Shown here piece by piece: positions 22,593 to 31,912 of a stretch of 63,769 bases of DNA. This DNA is from Anabaena sp. UHCC 0187. Lineage in GTDB: Bacteria; Cyanobacteriota; Cyanobacteriia; Cyanobacteriales; Nostocaceae. Below the pieces are notes generated by a model. That model worked only from the letters and a program-made list of their open reading frames with translations, searched no databases and was not told the origin of the DNA. The stretch lies in contig NZ_VILB01000001.1 in the NCBI RefSeq assembly GCF_009712035.1, positions 216,339 through 280,107 on the forward strand. Direction: 5' to 3'. Both the position numbers and the translations under genes were made by a program. The first letter of the stretch is position 1. Each line of letters begins with the position of its first letter.

Positions 22593-23993
22593 TTAATCTA
22601 ATCCCATTACTTGCCGATAATGAGGTGATAACTTATCTACATTAACTGATTTAGGTTGTGTTCCCCAGTGACTACGGTTAAATATTTCTTGGCGCAATTC
22701 ATCAACATTAATTGTGGTAATTTGACCATTATTAATAATTTGCTTACCATTCACCCAAGCACTATTAACAACGTTAATAGGACGACCTAAAACTAATAAA
22801 CTAATAGGATCTGTCCGGGGAAGTAATGATAAATTATTGAGATCATATAGAACTAAATCAGCTTGTTTGCCAACAGTAAGAGAACCCAATTGATTTTCTA
22901 CATTTAAACCTTTTGCACCTCCTAAAGATGCCATTCCTAAGGCTTGACGGGGTGTAATCCAGTTTTGATAATCTCTTTCTGTAACATTGTGCAGAATCGA
23001 ACCTATTTTAATAGCTTCTAACAAGTCTTGAGAGTCGTTACTAGAAGCACCGTCACAGCCAAAAGTCACATTTATTCCTGCTTGAATATATTTGATAATT
23101 GGGGCAATCCCACTACCTAAACGAAGGTTACTTAAAGGATTATGAACGACTGTAGATTGAGTTTGGGCAAGGATATTAATATCAGATTTGCTTAACCATA
23201 CACAATGTGCTAAAGTTGTGCCACTGTTTAAAAAACCAATTTCTTGTAAATGTTCAACCCCAGTACAACCATATTTTTCTTCAGCCAGTTTTTCCTGGGC
23301 TTTGGTTTCTAATAAATGGGTATGACGACAAAGATTGTACTTATTACTTAATGCTATACATCCTGTAAATAAATCATCGCTACATAACTGAATCCCTGTC
23401 GGGGCAACTAAAATATTAATTCCTGCTTCCGGTTGATGAAATTGTTTGACTGCTGCTTCAACAATTGCTAAAGTTTCTGCAAGAGGACGAAAATAAGGTT
23501 CATGATTTAGTTGTGCCTTGCCATTTGGTATGCCCGCACTCAAAGATTGATCTTGAATTAGAGGGGCAATAAAAGCCCGAATTCCTACTTCTTGATACGC
23601 GCGAACTGCTGTGGCAATGGTTTCTAATTCTTTTCCAGGAATTAATACTAAATGATCTACTACACTTGTTCCCCCAGAAAGTAGAGTTTCTACCGCTGTT
23701 CCCAAAGCACTAAGATAAATTTGTTCTACCTCTAAAGGAGTAAAATCATAGAGATGTGCTAACCATAATTCTAGAGGTAAAGGGGGAATTACTCCTCGTT
23801 GCCACATTTCCGAAGAATGGGTATGGGCATTGAAAAACCCAGGTAATAAAAGTTTGTTTTCCCCATTTATTTCTGTGCCAATTATCTCTAAATTAGGGGC
23901 AATAGCGGTAATTTTACCATTTACAACCTGTACATCTGTAGTGATGTAATTATCTGTAACGCTAATTAAAGCTTTTTTGATCGTCAAGTTCAT
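22593..23993 (-). CDS. MTA/SAH-deaminase-like amidohydrolase (TrzA/AtzA superfamily)
   Basis: This 466-residue metal-dependent hydrolase has the amidohydrolase pattern: FFNAHTHSSEMW (first metal His pair), HLLET with its His, HCVWLS, and FGCDGASSND (metal Asp). A C-terminal ADLVLYDL follows. The family includes 5-methylthioadenosine/S-adenosylhomocysteine deaminase, guanine deaminase and triazine hydrolases. Substrate cannot be told from sequence. It is divergent from an isochorismatase-like amidase and a cupin, which suggests a short pathway that degrades an N-rich metabolite. Confidence 0.82.
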   Translation of the reverse strand: MNLTIKKALISVTDNYITTDVQVVNGKITAIAPNLEIIGTEINGENKLLLPGFFNAHTHSSEMWQRGVIPPLPLELWLAHLYDFTPLEVEQIYLSALGTAVETLLSGGTSVVDHLVLIPGKELETIATAVRAYQEVGIRAFIAPLIQDQSLSAGIPNGKAQLNHEPYFRPLAETLAIVEAAVKQFHQPEAGINILVAPTGIQLCSDDLFTGCIALSNKYNLCRHTHLLETKAQEKLAEEKYGCTGVEHLQEIGFLNSGTTLAHCVWLSKSDINILAQTQSTVVHNPLSNLRLGSGIAPIIKYIQAGINVTFGCDGASSNDSQDLLEAIKIGSILHNVTERDYQNWITPRQALGMASLGGAKGLNVENQLGSLTVGKQADLVLYDLNNLSLLPRTDPISLLVLGRPINVVNSAWVNGKQIINNGQITTINVDELRQEIFNRSHWGTQPKSVNVDKLSPHYRQVMGLD

Positions 23994-24075
23994 GATTTTA
24001 ACCTTAATTAAGTAATTGAGACTTTACCCTAATTTCAAGCTATAAATTAAACAACTATATTGAGAATTGGCATTT

Positions 24076-24846
24076 ATGAATCTACCCCTTCGGAAATTAG
24101 GAATCTTCCCCAATACTTGGCAAGTAAATCAGACATTTGCAGATATTACCCGTCCAGAAAAAACTCCACAACCAGTTATTTTAGAGACAGAAACTAAAAC
24201 TCTCCGCTGCGATTTATCCAAAGCTGCTATCATTGTCATTGATATGCAAAATGATTTTTGTCATCCTGACGGTTGGTTAGCGCACATTGGTGTAGATGTT
24301 ACCCCTGCCCGTCAACCGATTGCACCTCTGCAACAATTATTACCACAATTTCGGGCTGTTGGTGTCCCTGTAATTTGGTTAAATTGGGCAAATCGTCCTG
24401 ATTTACTAAATATCAGTGCTGGATTACTGCACGTATACAACCCCACAGGAGAAGGTGTCGGATTAGGTGATCCCTTGCCCAGCAACGGTGCTAAGGTACT
24501 AATGAAGGGCAGTTGGGCTGCTGCGGTAGTGGAAGAACTAGAACAACTACCAGAAGACATCAAGGTTGATAAATATCGCATGAGTGGATTTTGGGATACA
24601 CATTTAGATAGTATTTTACGCAATTTGGGTTTAACTACAATATTTTTTGCTGGTGTAAATGCTGATCAGTGTGTTTTATCAACTTTGTCTGATGCCAATT
24701 TTTTAGGATACGACTGTATTTTAGTCAAAGATTGTACTGCAACAACTTCACCAGAATATTGTTGGTTAGCAACTTTATATAATGTGCAACAATGTTTCGG
24801 TTTTGTAACAGATTCGACCGCAATTTTAACGGTAATTAATAATTAA
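24076..24846 (+). CDS. isochorismatase-like cysteine hydrolase
   Basis: The product is about 256 residues from the ATG at 24076; an in-frame TTG at 24067 is less likely. The cysteine-hydrolase triad is visible: Asp in VIDMQNDFCHPDGW, Lys in LMKGSW and Cys in GVNADQCVLSTL. Family members hydrolyse C-N bonds in N-carbamoylsarcosine, biuret, nicotinamide or ureidoacrylate. The neighbouring divergent amidohydrolase and downstream cupin (31 bases) suggest a shared catabolic role; the substrate is unknown. Confidence 0.85.
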   Translation: MNLPLRKLGIFPNTWQVNQTFADITRPEKTPQPVILETETKTLRCDLSKAAIIVIDMQNDFCHPDGWLAHIGVDVTPARQPIAPLQQLLPQFRAVGVPVIWLNWANRPDLLNISAGLLHVYNPTGEGVGLGDPLPSNGAKVLMKGSWAAAVVEELEQLPEDIKVDKYRMSGFWDTHLDSILRNLGLTTIFFAGVNADQCVLSTLSDANFLGYDCILVKDCTATTSPEYCWLATLYNVQQCFGFVTDSTAILTVINN

Positions 24847-24877
24847 GTCAATTGGCTAGAAAATACCAATTACAAAT

Positions 24878-25333
24878 ATGTACGATACTAGTTGTGTAAT
24901 TCCAGTTATCAAATCTCCTCAAGATTATCAAGCATATCGGATTAGTCCCCATGACTCTAACCGATTAGCAATTATCTTTGATTCTGCCAGTGCTAATACT
25001 TCTTTAACTTGTTGTATTGAAATCTTTGATGTCGGTGGACAAACGCCACCAAATCGTCATGAATGGGCTGTAGAAATGTTTTTTATTCTTAAAGGAGAAG
25101 GAATTGTCATTTGTGATGGTAAAACCGTAGGTATCAAAGCTGGAGATAGTTTATTAGTGCCACCTACAGGTACACATTTGATTAGAAATACGGGTGGAAA
25201 TCGTCTTTATGCGTTAACAATTATGGTTCCCAATGAGGATTTTTCGGAACTTATTCGCAGTGGGATTCCTGTAGAATTAGATGCTGAAGATATGACTGTT
25301 TTAGGAAGATTAGATTCTTTGAAGTTCTTTTAG
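24878..25333 (+). CDS. cupin-domain protein
   Basis: This 151-residue single-cupin protein has motif 1 residues PNRHEWAVEMFFILKGEG and motif 2 region PPTGTHLIRNTG, with His residues suited to bind a metal. It follows the isochorismatase-like gene by 31 bases and is probably co-transcribed. Cupins of this size act as isomerases, dioxygenases or regulatory sensors. Function is not determinable from sequence. Confidence 0.75.
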   Translation: MYDTSCVIPVIKSPQDYQAYRISPHDSNRLAIIFDSASANTSLTCCIEIFDVGGQTPPNRHEWAVEMFFILKGEGIVICDGKTVGIKAGDSLLVPPTGTHLIRNTGGNRLYALTIMVPNEDFSELIRSGIPVELDAEDMTVLGRLDSLKFF

Positions 25334-25342
25334 TCAGGCTGG

Positions 25343-25443
25343 GCAACTGGAAGTCGCGGCTATAAAAACAAAACCCACCTGCGTGGGTTGAATGTCTTTA
25401 GTCCACGCAGGTGGACTTTGCTTGTGTAGTAGCGATTTCTAAT
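25343..25443. repeat. dispersed CCACCTGCGTGG palindromic repeat
   Basis: CCACCTGCGTGG (25375-25386) and CCACGCAGGTGG (25403-25414) form a perfect 12-bp stem with a 16-base loop. Flanks AAGTCGCGGC and TAGTAGCGATTTC are typical of this cyanobacterial repeat. It follows the cupin gene and may terminate it. Confidence 0.7.
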
Positions 25444-25457
25444 CGCCCAATATTTGA

Positions 25458-26729
25458 CTAATTTTTCCCAACAATACCACCATTATCAATTGCACTATAA
25501 GTATCATTGTTGACTAAACCCAGCCAAGGATCAGAACTAGGTGTTAAAAACAATTCAGCATAGACTTTTTCATTCAGTTGATTAACATTTGATGTTTGAT
25601 TTTCTGCTAAAAACCATTGATGAATTTGTCTATGTAGCATATATTCGTTTCTGACTGTATCTAATGCCATGACGGTTTCAAAGTTGCGAATTACTCTGGA
25701 TAGATTATTTTTATCTGTTGGATTTGGTAACTTTTTATCTTGAATTAAAGTTATGCTATTTTTATCAAGTTTGGCATCATTTTGGTATAGTCTGGCTAAT
25801 TTGTCCCAAGTTTCTTTATCAAGAATTTCTGAGGAATTATCTGATGTTTCTGCTTGCATAGAATTAAGTATTGGTCTTTCGACTACTGCTTTGGAAACTG
25901 CTAAAGAACTTGCTAATCTAGCACTAGGAGGTGAGGTTGAATTATTGGGACTTTCTACTAAACGGGGTGGAGATTGAATACCTAATTTAGATAAATCTGT
26001 TCTCCATTGGTTTTGAATTTGATCAAGACGGCGTAAATGGTATTGTTGTAATAATAAATTGTATTTTTCACCATTTTGGTTACTCAAAATTTTGGCTATT
26101 ACTTCCCCTTGCTGGAGTTGTTTAAGAAAGGCTTTTGGTCCATAAAGTCCAGGAATGGCATCAATGGGACGACCAGAACTATCTAAAATGTAATGAATAC
26201 TATTACCTGTGATTGTTCTTTCTAATTTGCGTCCGTCACCAAAATCAATGGTTATTTTGGGAACAGGACGGACTGTTTGCCAATGTAAGATAAACTTGTC
26301 TCTTAATTCTTGAGAAATCTCGGCATTTGGATATAATGCTACTCTAAAAAATCGGCTATTGGCACAACTGAGGTCTGTATCTAATCTCCCTAATAATCGT
26401 AAGGAAAGTATGGGTTTACCACTAATTTTAGCAGCGGTTTTAGCTTGTTCTAAATCGGTATACCAATATAATTTGGAGGCATAACAATCTCGTTGTTGAC
26501 ACAATTGGTCTAAGGCTGTTTTAATTTGTGGTTCCGGTGGAGATGTTAAGTTATGAATATGGGATTTGAGAAATGTTTGTAATCCAGTTTGTCCTTGTGT
26601 CCGCAGTTTTGTAACTTCTTCAGATAGTTTAGATATTTTTGATGCGGGATTTTGGCTATAACCTGCGGGTGAAAAAATGAAACTAGCAAATATTAAAATA
26701 AAGGGGATTTGTAAATTAGTCAATTTCAT
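25458..26729 (-). CDS. secreted protein with thioredoxin-like fold
   Basis: The product is about 423 residues from the ATG at 26729 (a signal peptide follows, about 3-24, ending near SPAGYSQ); an earlier in-frame start at 26774 would overlap the next gene. Residues about 95-230 look like a thioredoxin-fold domain (DLEQAKTAAKISGKPILSL, LSCANSRFFR) but lack a CxxC motif. The C-terminal half is low-complexity and rich in Ser/Asn. It is 17 bases after the SDR gene on the same strand. No function can be assigned; a periplasmic role is likely. Confidence 0.6.
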   Translation of the reverse strand: MKLTNLQIPFILIFASFIFSPAGYSQNPASKISKLSEEVTKLRTQGQTGLQTFLKSHIHNLTSPPEPQIKTALDQLCQQRDCYASKLYWYTDLEQAKTAAKISGKPILSLRLLGRLDTDLSCANSRFFRVALYPNAEISQELRDKFILHWQTVRPVPKITIDFGDGRKLERTITGNSIHYILDSSGRPIDAIPGLYGPKAFLKQLQQGEVIAKILSNQNGEKYNLLLQQYHLRRLDQIQNQWRTDLSKLGIQSPPRLVESPNNSTSPPSARLASSLAVSKAVVERPILNSMQAETSDNSSEILDKETWDKLARLYQNDAKLDKNSITLIQDKKLPNPTDKNNLSRVIRNFETVMALDTVRNEYMLHRQIHQWFLAENQTSNVNQLNEKVYAELFLTPSSDPWLGLVNNDTYSAIDNGGIVGKN

Positions 26730-26746
26730 GTTTTTTGCTTTCTTGG

Positions 26747-27553
26747 TTATAATTGTGAAAAAAGACTTTGCCAATCAATTATAGTCGGTCTATTTCCTTG
26801 ATTGACCATTTCAAAAACTTTATTAACAGAACTTTGATAAAATAAACTTTCTACACAAGTTGCAGCTACATCAATTCGGCTAGTATCACCGGAAATTGTA
26901 TCTCCTATTCCGAAAATGACGTTTAATTTACCTTCACTTGTGGCTTTGAGTAGGGTATTGAGATCATAGGATGTATATGGTCCATCAGTTAAACGTCCGG
27001 GACGAATGATAGTATAAGGTATGCCCGAATTAATAATTGCTTGTTCTCCTTTTTCTTTAGCGTCAAGTACACCAAAAAGATTGAGAATACTAAAAGGAAA
27101 TTGATGTTTCCGCAAAATTCCGCAGGAGGAAACAAACACGAAGCGATTTAAGTTTTTTGGGGCTGCGGAAATTAGATTAATTACACCTTGAGTATCAACT
27201 TTAGTCGGGGTATTTTTCGCTTTATCTTCTAGGAATTGGGGATTAAATGCAGCAATTCCTAATTCGATAATATTGGGGGTTTGATTAAATTCCCATCTTG
27301 CAGAAGGAAAAGCGGTAGTTCCTGTACAACAAATAATAGAGGTAATATTTGCCATTGCTGCTGTCAATGTACTGGGTTGACAGATATCACCAACGGCAAT
27401 TTCTACTTTGTTATTAAACATTTTTGCGGCTTTTTCGGCATTCCTGGTGAGAATACGAACGGGTAAGCCTTTTGCTAATAGTTTACCAACTACAAGTTGT
27501 CCGACTCCACCGGTAGAACCAACAACTAAGATCAGATTTTCACTAGTATTCAT
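26747..27553 (-). CDS. atypical SDR / NAD(P)-binding protein (Ycf39-like)
   Basis: This 268-residue protein has an N-terminal Rossmann motif (LVVGSTGGVGQLV), an LTRN loop fitting NADP, and a GDICQPSTL segment typical of NmrA/Ycf39-type atypical SDRs. No YxxxK catalytic pair is seen, so it is more likely a binding or assembly factor than an oxidoreductase. It sits between two genes of unknown function on the same strand. Family assignment is good, role unknown. Confidence 0.8.
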   Translation of the reverse strand: MNTSENLILVVGSTGGVGQLVVGKLLAKGLPVRILTRNAEKAAKMFNNKVEIAVGDICQPSTLTAAMANITSIICCTGTTAFPSARWEFNQTPNIIELGIAAFNPQFLEDKAKNTPTKVDTQGVINLISAAPKNLNRFVFVSSCGILRKHQFPFSILNLFGVLDAKEKGEQAIINSGIPYTIIRPGRLTDGPYTSYDLNTLLKATSEGKLNVIFGIGDTISGDTSRIDVAATCVESLFYQSSVNKVFEMVNQGNRPTIIDWQSLFSQL

Positions 27554-27591
27554 AAATGGAAAATTTTGGGATTTTTTTGAATAGGGTATAT

Positions 27592-28059
27592 TTAATCTAC
27601 AACAATTTTGGTTTTACCTTTATGTCCATGAATTAATTTAATTTGTTCCCATCCTTCATTATACCAGGCTGTGGATTTAGGTGCTGTCAACCATTGCATA
27701 ACAGCAATATTACCGGGATTTGGACTCAAATCTTGATTAAAAAATTGAAAGTAACATCCTATAGCAACTATACCAATACCGCTGATACCTGTCACATCTT
27801 TATCTCTAACTAGTTTAAAACTTTGTAGATGATAACTATCTGGTGAATTTTCCCCAAATATTAATTTTCTCCCTCTTTGATTTTGCAATTGTTGAAAAGA
27901 TGCTAGAGATGGAAAAGTAGCATAACTGAAATGTGGTAAAATTCTAGCGATAGCTACTTGTCCATCTGGTAAAATAAAACCACCACCTATAATCTGTTGT
28001 GATGGTTTTACTTTAGGTCCAATTAACCAAAATTTTTGCTGGTTTAGTTGCATAAGCAT
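27592..28059 (-). CDS. conserved-looking hypothetical protein
   Basis: The product is 153-155 residues; two adjacent ATGs (28059 and 28053) are possible starts. It is soluble, mixed alpha/beta, with no signal or membrane segment. Near its C-terminus it has WYNEGWEQIKLIHGHKG. I recognise no family. It is divergent from corA (81 bases apart) and is followed by the Ycf39-like gene on the same strand (38 bases). Confidence 0.55.
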   Translation of the reverse strand: MLMQLNQQKFWLIGPKVKPSQQIIGGGFILPDGQVAIARILPHFSYATFPSLASFQQLQNQRGRKLIFGENSPDSYHLQSFKLVRDKDVTGISGIGIVAIGCYFQFFNQDLSPNPGNIAVMQWLTAPKSTAWYNEGWEQIKLIHGHKGKTKIVVD

Positions 28060-28139
28060 ATTTTTTATCTAGATAAACTAGAAGTATTATATAATATGCG
28101 TTAGAATTTTAATCACTAATATCTATAGATTAAAAATTT

Positions 28140-29291
28140 ATGGTTAAGAAAATTCGCCGAATTTCCAAAGCTATTAATAAGTCACATGATAAGGATTTTT
28201 TTCACCAAGCAGGAACTCCACCAGGGACAATTATTGTTGATGAAAATGCTGAAAAACCCATAATTTTTTTAATTGACTATAACCAAACTGATCTGATTCA
28301 TAAACAAATAAGTTACCCAGAAGAATGTCTTAACTATTTGGATACAGAATCTGTTTCTTGGGTAGATGTCCAAGGTTTAGGTAGTAAAGATATTTTACAC
28401 CGTTTAGGTCAATCTTTTGATTTACATCCTTTGGTTTTAGAAGATATTGTTAACATGGTAGAACGGCCAAAAATTGAGGATTATGAAGATCAATTGGTGA
28501 TTATTGCCCACATGGTTGTACCTAATCACAATAATGGCAGTTTTTATAGTGAACAAGTAAGTTTGGTATTAGGCAAATACTATGTGTTAACAGTGCAGGA
28601 AGAACCGGAACATGATTGTTTTGATGGGGTAAGAATGAGAATTGATAAAAATAAAGGTATTATCCGCAGACAAGGTAGTGATTATTTAGCTTATTCTTTA
28701 TTAGATGCAATTATTGACGGATTTTTCCCAGTTTTAGAACTTTATGGCGAACGCATTGATGAGTTAGAAGAAGAAGTAATTGTTAATCCTAGTCAGAAAA
28801 CATTGCAAAAAATATATCAAGTTCGGCGGGAATTATTGCAACTTCGCCGGGCAATTTGGCCACAAAGAGATGCCATTAATTCTCTAATTCGAGATGGTAG
28901 TGAATTAATTAGTGATGATGTGAGAATTTATTTAAGAGACTGCTATGATCATGCAGTCCAAGTTATGGATATAGTGGAAACTTACCGAGAATTAGTAGCT
29001 GGATTAATGGATGTGTATTTATCAGCAATTAGTAATAAAATGAATGAAATTATGAAATTGCTAACGGTGGTTTCTTCTATTTTTATTCCCTTGACTTTTA
29101 TTGCCGGGGTATATGGCATGAATTTTAACACAGAAAAATCACCCCACAATATGCCTGAATTAAATTGGTATTGGGGCTACCCATTATGTTTGGGAGTTAT
29201 GGGATTAATTGCAATAAGTTTACTATACTTTTTTTGGCGACGGGGTTGGCTGACTAGTTCTATTAATATCCAAAAAGATTCTCATCGCTAA
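28140..29291 (+). CDS. corA: CorA-family magnesium/cobalt transporter
   Basis: This 383-residue protein has a large cytoplasmic N-terminal domain with long helices and two C-terminal membrane segments. The family signature YGMNF follows the first (PLTFIAGVYGMNF). FWRRGWL at the C-terminus is the usual basic end. It forms pentameric Mg2+ channels. It is a single plus-strand gene in this area. Confidence 0.93.
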   Translation: MVKKIRRISKAINKSHDKDFFHQAGTPPGTIIVDENAEKPIIFLIDYNQTDLIHKQISYPEECLNYLDTESVSWVDVQGLGSKDILHRLGQSFDLHPLVLEDIVNMVERPKIEDYEDQLVIIAHMVVPNHNNGSFYSEQVSLVLGKYYVLTVQEEPEHDCFDGVRMRIDKNKGIIRRQGSDYLAYSLLDAIIDGFFPVLELYGERIDELEEEVIVNPSQKTLQKIYQVRRELLQLRRAIWPQRDAINSLIRDGSELISDDVRIYLRDCYDHAVQVMDIVETYRELVAGLMDVYLSAISNKMNEIMKLLTVVSSIFIPLTFIAGVYGMNFNTEKSPHNMPELNWYWGYPLCLGVMGLIAISLLYFFWRRGWLTSSINIQKDSHR

Positions 29292-29342
29292 AACCTATAA
29301 AATAGAGACGTTTTATCAAACATCTCTAAGTGATGAATACAA

Positions 29343-29459
29343 TTAAATAACAGGGGCGGCTGTGAATATAAACCACAGTAACAAAGCTAAAACTAAGACA
29401 CCGATTTTAACGAGTAGATAAGTATAAGCGTGAGGGATTAGGAAATTTTGGGTTGTCAT
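29343..29459 (-). CDS. 38-residue single-span membrane protein
   Basis: This small frame encodes MTTQNFLIPHAYTYLLVKIG followed by a hydrophobic helix ending in FIFTAAPVI. A strong Shine-Dalgarno (AGAGGTGG) sits 5-6 bases before the ATG, which makes it likely to be translated. Size and layout resemble low-molecular-weight subunits of photosystems or NDH-1, but it matches none that I can name. The rest of the 29292-29811 gap holds a broken frame and a dispersed repeat. Confidence 0.6.
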   Translation of the reverse strand: MTTQNFLIPHAYTYLLVKIGVLVLALLLWFIFTAAPVI

Positions 29460-29583
29460 ATTCCACCTCTACTTACTAGCAACTAACTAGTTATTTAATA
29501 GAAGGAGTTTTTTCTCAACTCCGTTTTCTTATGTTTCTATTATCGCTTAAAAATAGGTGAGAGACAGGTTTGCTAAAGCTTCG

Positions 29584-29697
29584 TTAACATTTCTTAGCTT
29601 GTCGGCATTCAAACCAGGATGATGGATTTGATTGTGCTATGGCTTGATTAGCTAACTGTTTAATTGTTTGATGGATTGGATCTTGCCATTGAGTCAT
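29584..29697 (-). pseudogene. possible 5' remnant of a methyltransferase gene
   Basis: The 37-residue frame MTQWQDPIHQTIKQLANQAI...SSWFE stops after CRQAKKC. The beginning resembles cyanobacterial small-molecule methyltransferases that continue from WF(E/D). No continuation is seen downstream, so it may be a truncated remnant. A real small protein is possible. Confidence 0.3.
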
Positions 29698-29717
29698 ATT
29701 TTTATATTTTGGACTAG

Positions 29718-29784
29718 GACGGGCTAGAAGCCCATCCCACAAGAGTTATATATTTTCTGTGGGGTGGGCATCCTTGCCCGCCCA
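29718..29784. repeat. dispersed GCCCATCCCAC...GTGGGGTGGGC palindromic repeat
   Basis: GGGCTAGAAGCCCATCCCAC and TGTGGGGTGGGCATCCTTGC form an imperfect inverted repeat. The right arm occurs again inside the GH116 gene (16041-16068) and in reduced form at 49200-49222. Confidence 0.6.
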
Positions 29785-29811
29785 TGTTCATATTTAATTG
29801 TATCTACCTAA

Positions 29812-30168
29812 TTATGCTGCTGGTACATCAATCAAAATATTGCCTTCTTCCACTTTCAGGGGATAGGTTGGCAAGGTTTTTTCTGAAGAAACCATTGACA
29901 GTAATTTACCAACTACGGGTGGAAACGGACACCAGGTTTTTACTTCACCATTACCTAAGTCAAATGCACTGCGGTGGAAGGGACAAACAATCGCCCCATC
30001 TTCGATTTTTCCTTTTTTCAAGGACATTTTTAAGTGAGGGCAGGTATCATCTACAGCATAAAGCTGATTTTCGTGGTTTAAGAGTAGGATTTTGCGATTA
30101 CCTACTTTGACTACTTCACGCGCACCGGCAGCCAGTGCGTTAGCAGCTAAAACTTGAGTCCAAGCCAT
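29812..30168 (-). CDS. Rieske [2Fe-2S] ferredoxin-like protein
   Basis: This 118-residue protein has both Rieske ligand boxes, CPHLKMSLKKG and CPFHRSAFDLGNG (Cys-x-His and Cys-x2-His). It has no membrane segment, so it is a soluble Rieske ferredoxin of the type that serves oxygenases or nitrite-reductase-like partners. A Shine-Dalgarno (GGAGA) precedes the ATG. It has no oxygenase gene next to it. Confidence 0.92.
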   Translation of the reverse strand: MAWTQVLAANALAAGAREVVKVGNRKILLLNHENQLYAVDDTCPHLKMSLKKGKIEDGAIVCPFHRSAFDLGNGEVKTWCPFPPVVGKLLSMVSSEKTLPTYPLKVEEGNILIDVPAA

Positions 30169-30251
30169 GAGATTCTCCTAATTTTCATAGAACTGTTCTT
30201 AGTTTCCCGCAATTCTGCCCTGTGCGATCGCTAATATTGAGAAATTTAGAT

Positions 30252-31304
30252 TTAGGCAAACTCAATAGTGCTGACAAAATCTAAAATACTGCGCTTTATT
30301 TTCTCAGCTTCTGCTTTCACAGAACCAGGTATTTCACCATTTAAAAAGCTGCGTTGACTACTAACTATATACAAACATTCATTATTGACAAAAGACAATA
30401 ATCCTCTATAGGCATCTAATCTCATTCCATTGCCATTAGTTTCATGCTTAGATATAGTTGAACCTTTGGGCATATTTACTAATACATAGTAATATTTTTC
30501 TAAAGTATTTTGCAAATATTCTGTATACTTGACTTCAGCACTAGGAACATGAGAAATAATCGCTTGGGGGACATATTTATCTATAATAACTCCATGCAGA
30601 TATGTTTCCTCTTCTTGGGATTCTAGATCATCAATTTGTTCGGGAGAGAGAGGATAATAATCAATTCTGAGTAAAGTGCCAATATCATCAGAAAAGTTCA
30701 CCATGCCTTCTTCACTTTGAATTTTTCCCCCCTGTTCAGAATCCAGAGGAATAGGAACTGTAAAGTTACCCAAAGGTGATTGGTAAAATTGTTCACCAGC
30801 TTCATTTAATATGACTGCTTCATATTCTTCATCTAGATATTCTTCCTCATCTCCGGCTTCAATTGCGGCAATTATTTCTTTGATAATTTCTTCTGCTTCT
30901 TCATCTTCTAGTTCTAAAGCCATTTGTAATTGTTTCAGAAAAACCTTTTTATTTGCAGGAATAATCAAATTTTCCGCATCTAAAAGCATAATTACTCCAG
31001 CCGCAAAACCATCTAGAACTGCCTCATCAGAAATCCCCGCATTAGCAGCATTAAACAAAGAACCTAATCCAGCTTCTCCGGCAATTTCTATCAGTCTATC
31101 CACGGTTTCTAACATTTCCTCTTCTGAGTATTCATCAAATATTTCAAACTCCCAAAGAATATCAGCTAAACTTTCCGCATCTATATTTTCACTGCCAGAA
31201 TCAACTATTGTTGTAATCACAGCAATTGCCGTAACAGCTTCTTGTTCATTCAATGATTCTTTGATTGTTTCTTTTGATTGGAAAATATAATCATACTTTG
31301 TCAT
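30252..31304 (-). CDS. TerB-like acidic protein
   Basis: The product is 350 residues from the ATG at 31304; GAGGAG lies upstream. The N-terminal ~150 residues look like a TerB-type helical, highly acidic domain (clusters of Glu/Asp such as LEDEEAEEIIKEI). The C-terminal ~200 residues are an unrecognised alpha/beta domain. TerB domains are linked with metal or stress sensing at membranes. It is followed by a 134-residue membrane protein encoded 35 bases upstream on the same strand. Confidence 0.6.
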   Translation of the reverse strand: MTKYDYIFQSKETIKESLNEQEAVTAIAVITTIVDSGSENIDAESLADILWEFEIFDEYSEEEMLETVDRLIEIAGEAGLGSLFNAANAGISDEAVLDGFAAGVIMLLDAENLIIPANKKVFLKQLQMALELEDEEAEEIIKEIIAAIEAGDEEEYLDEEYEAVILNEAGEQFYQSPLGNFTVPIPLDSEQGGKIQSEEGMVNFSDDIGTLLRIDYYPLSPEQIDDLESQEEETYLHGVIIDKYVPQAIISHVPSAEVKYTEYLQNTLEKYYYVLVNMPKGSTISKHETNGNGMRLDAYRGLLSFVNNECLYIVSSQRSFLNGEIPGSVKAEAEKIKRSILDFVSTIEFA

Positions 31305-31339
31305 CACTTCTATCTCCTCAATTAATTTGTTGTTTTTAC

Positions 31340-31744
31340 TTAATTACTTGGTTGAGAAATCCGGGTTTCAATATCTTCTAATGTCCGTAATAATAGGCGA
31401 TTTGCCTGTAATTGCCAACCCCATTGTTGAATCCTAAAAGCCGCTACAGTTCCCCCGATAGCTGCTAATAAGCCAATGGGTTGATTTAGGGAAATCCCCA
31501 ATAACAAACCCAAACCAGCAATTCCCCAAAATGGCAAGGCCACGACTTGTCTTTGCTCCTCCACAACTCCTGCAATTTTACTAGATGGTATTGTAGCTAA
31601 TAACGCTGCCTTTAGTTGCCGCTGTTCTGCTAATGATACCGATAAACCGATCTTTCGGCGGAGTTTTTCCATTTTGCGGGCATCAGTGCTATACTCCGTG
31701 AGTTCATCTTCTGCCATTTTTAGCAATCGTTCTAATTGTGACAT
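31340..31744 (-). CDS. hypothetical two-helix membrane protein
   Basis: This 134-residue protein has a charged N-terminal coiled-coil-like region (EDELTEYSTDARKMEKL) and two hydrophobic segments around residues 70-105 (FWGIAGLGLLLGI and GLLAAIGGTVAAF). No family is recognised. It is directly upstream of the TerB-like gene on the same strand and may act with it. Confidence 0.55.
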   Translation of the reverse strand: MSQLERLLKMAEDELTEYSTDARKMEKLRRKIGLSVSLAEQRQLKAALLATIPSSKIAGVVEEQRQVVALPFWGIAGLGLLLGISLNQPIGLLAAIGGTVAAFRIQQWGWQLQANRLLLRTLEDIETRISQPSN

Positions 31745-31912
31745 GGTAAATTAAGTTTTCTGACTGTGTTAGGGCTATTATTCTACATTTGGACTCAACT
31801 ACCAATAGATGAATCAGAATTTTTTTAGTTCTTGGGATCATCGGCGGTTCATCTGGTTATAGAATAGTATGGAACTCCTGCTATTTCAAAAACACCAAAA
31901 TAAAAATAAGAG

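Noticed and set aside
30811-31290. 159-codon plus-strand frame rich in Ser
   Set aside because: It is the antisense of the acidic TerB-like gene; Glu codons read backwards give Ser.
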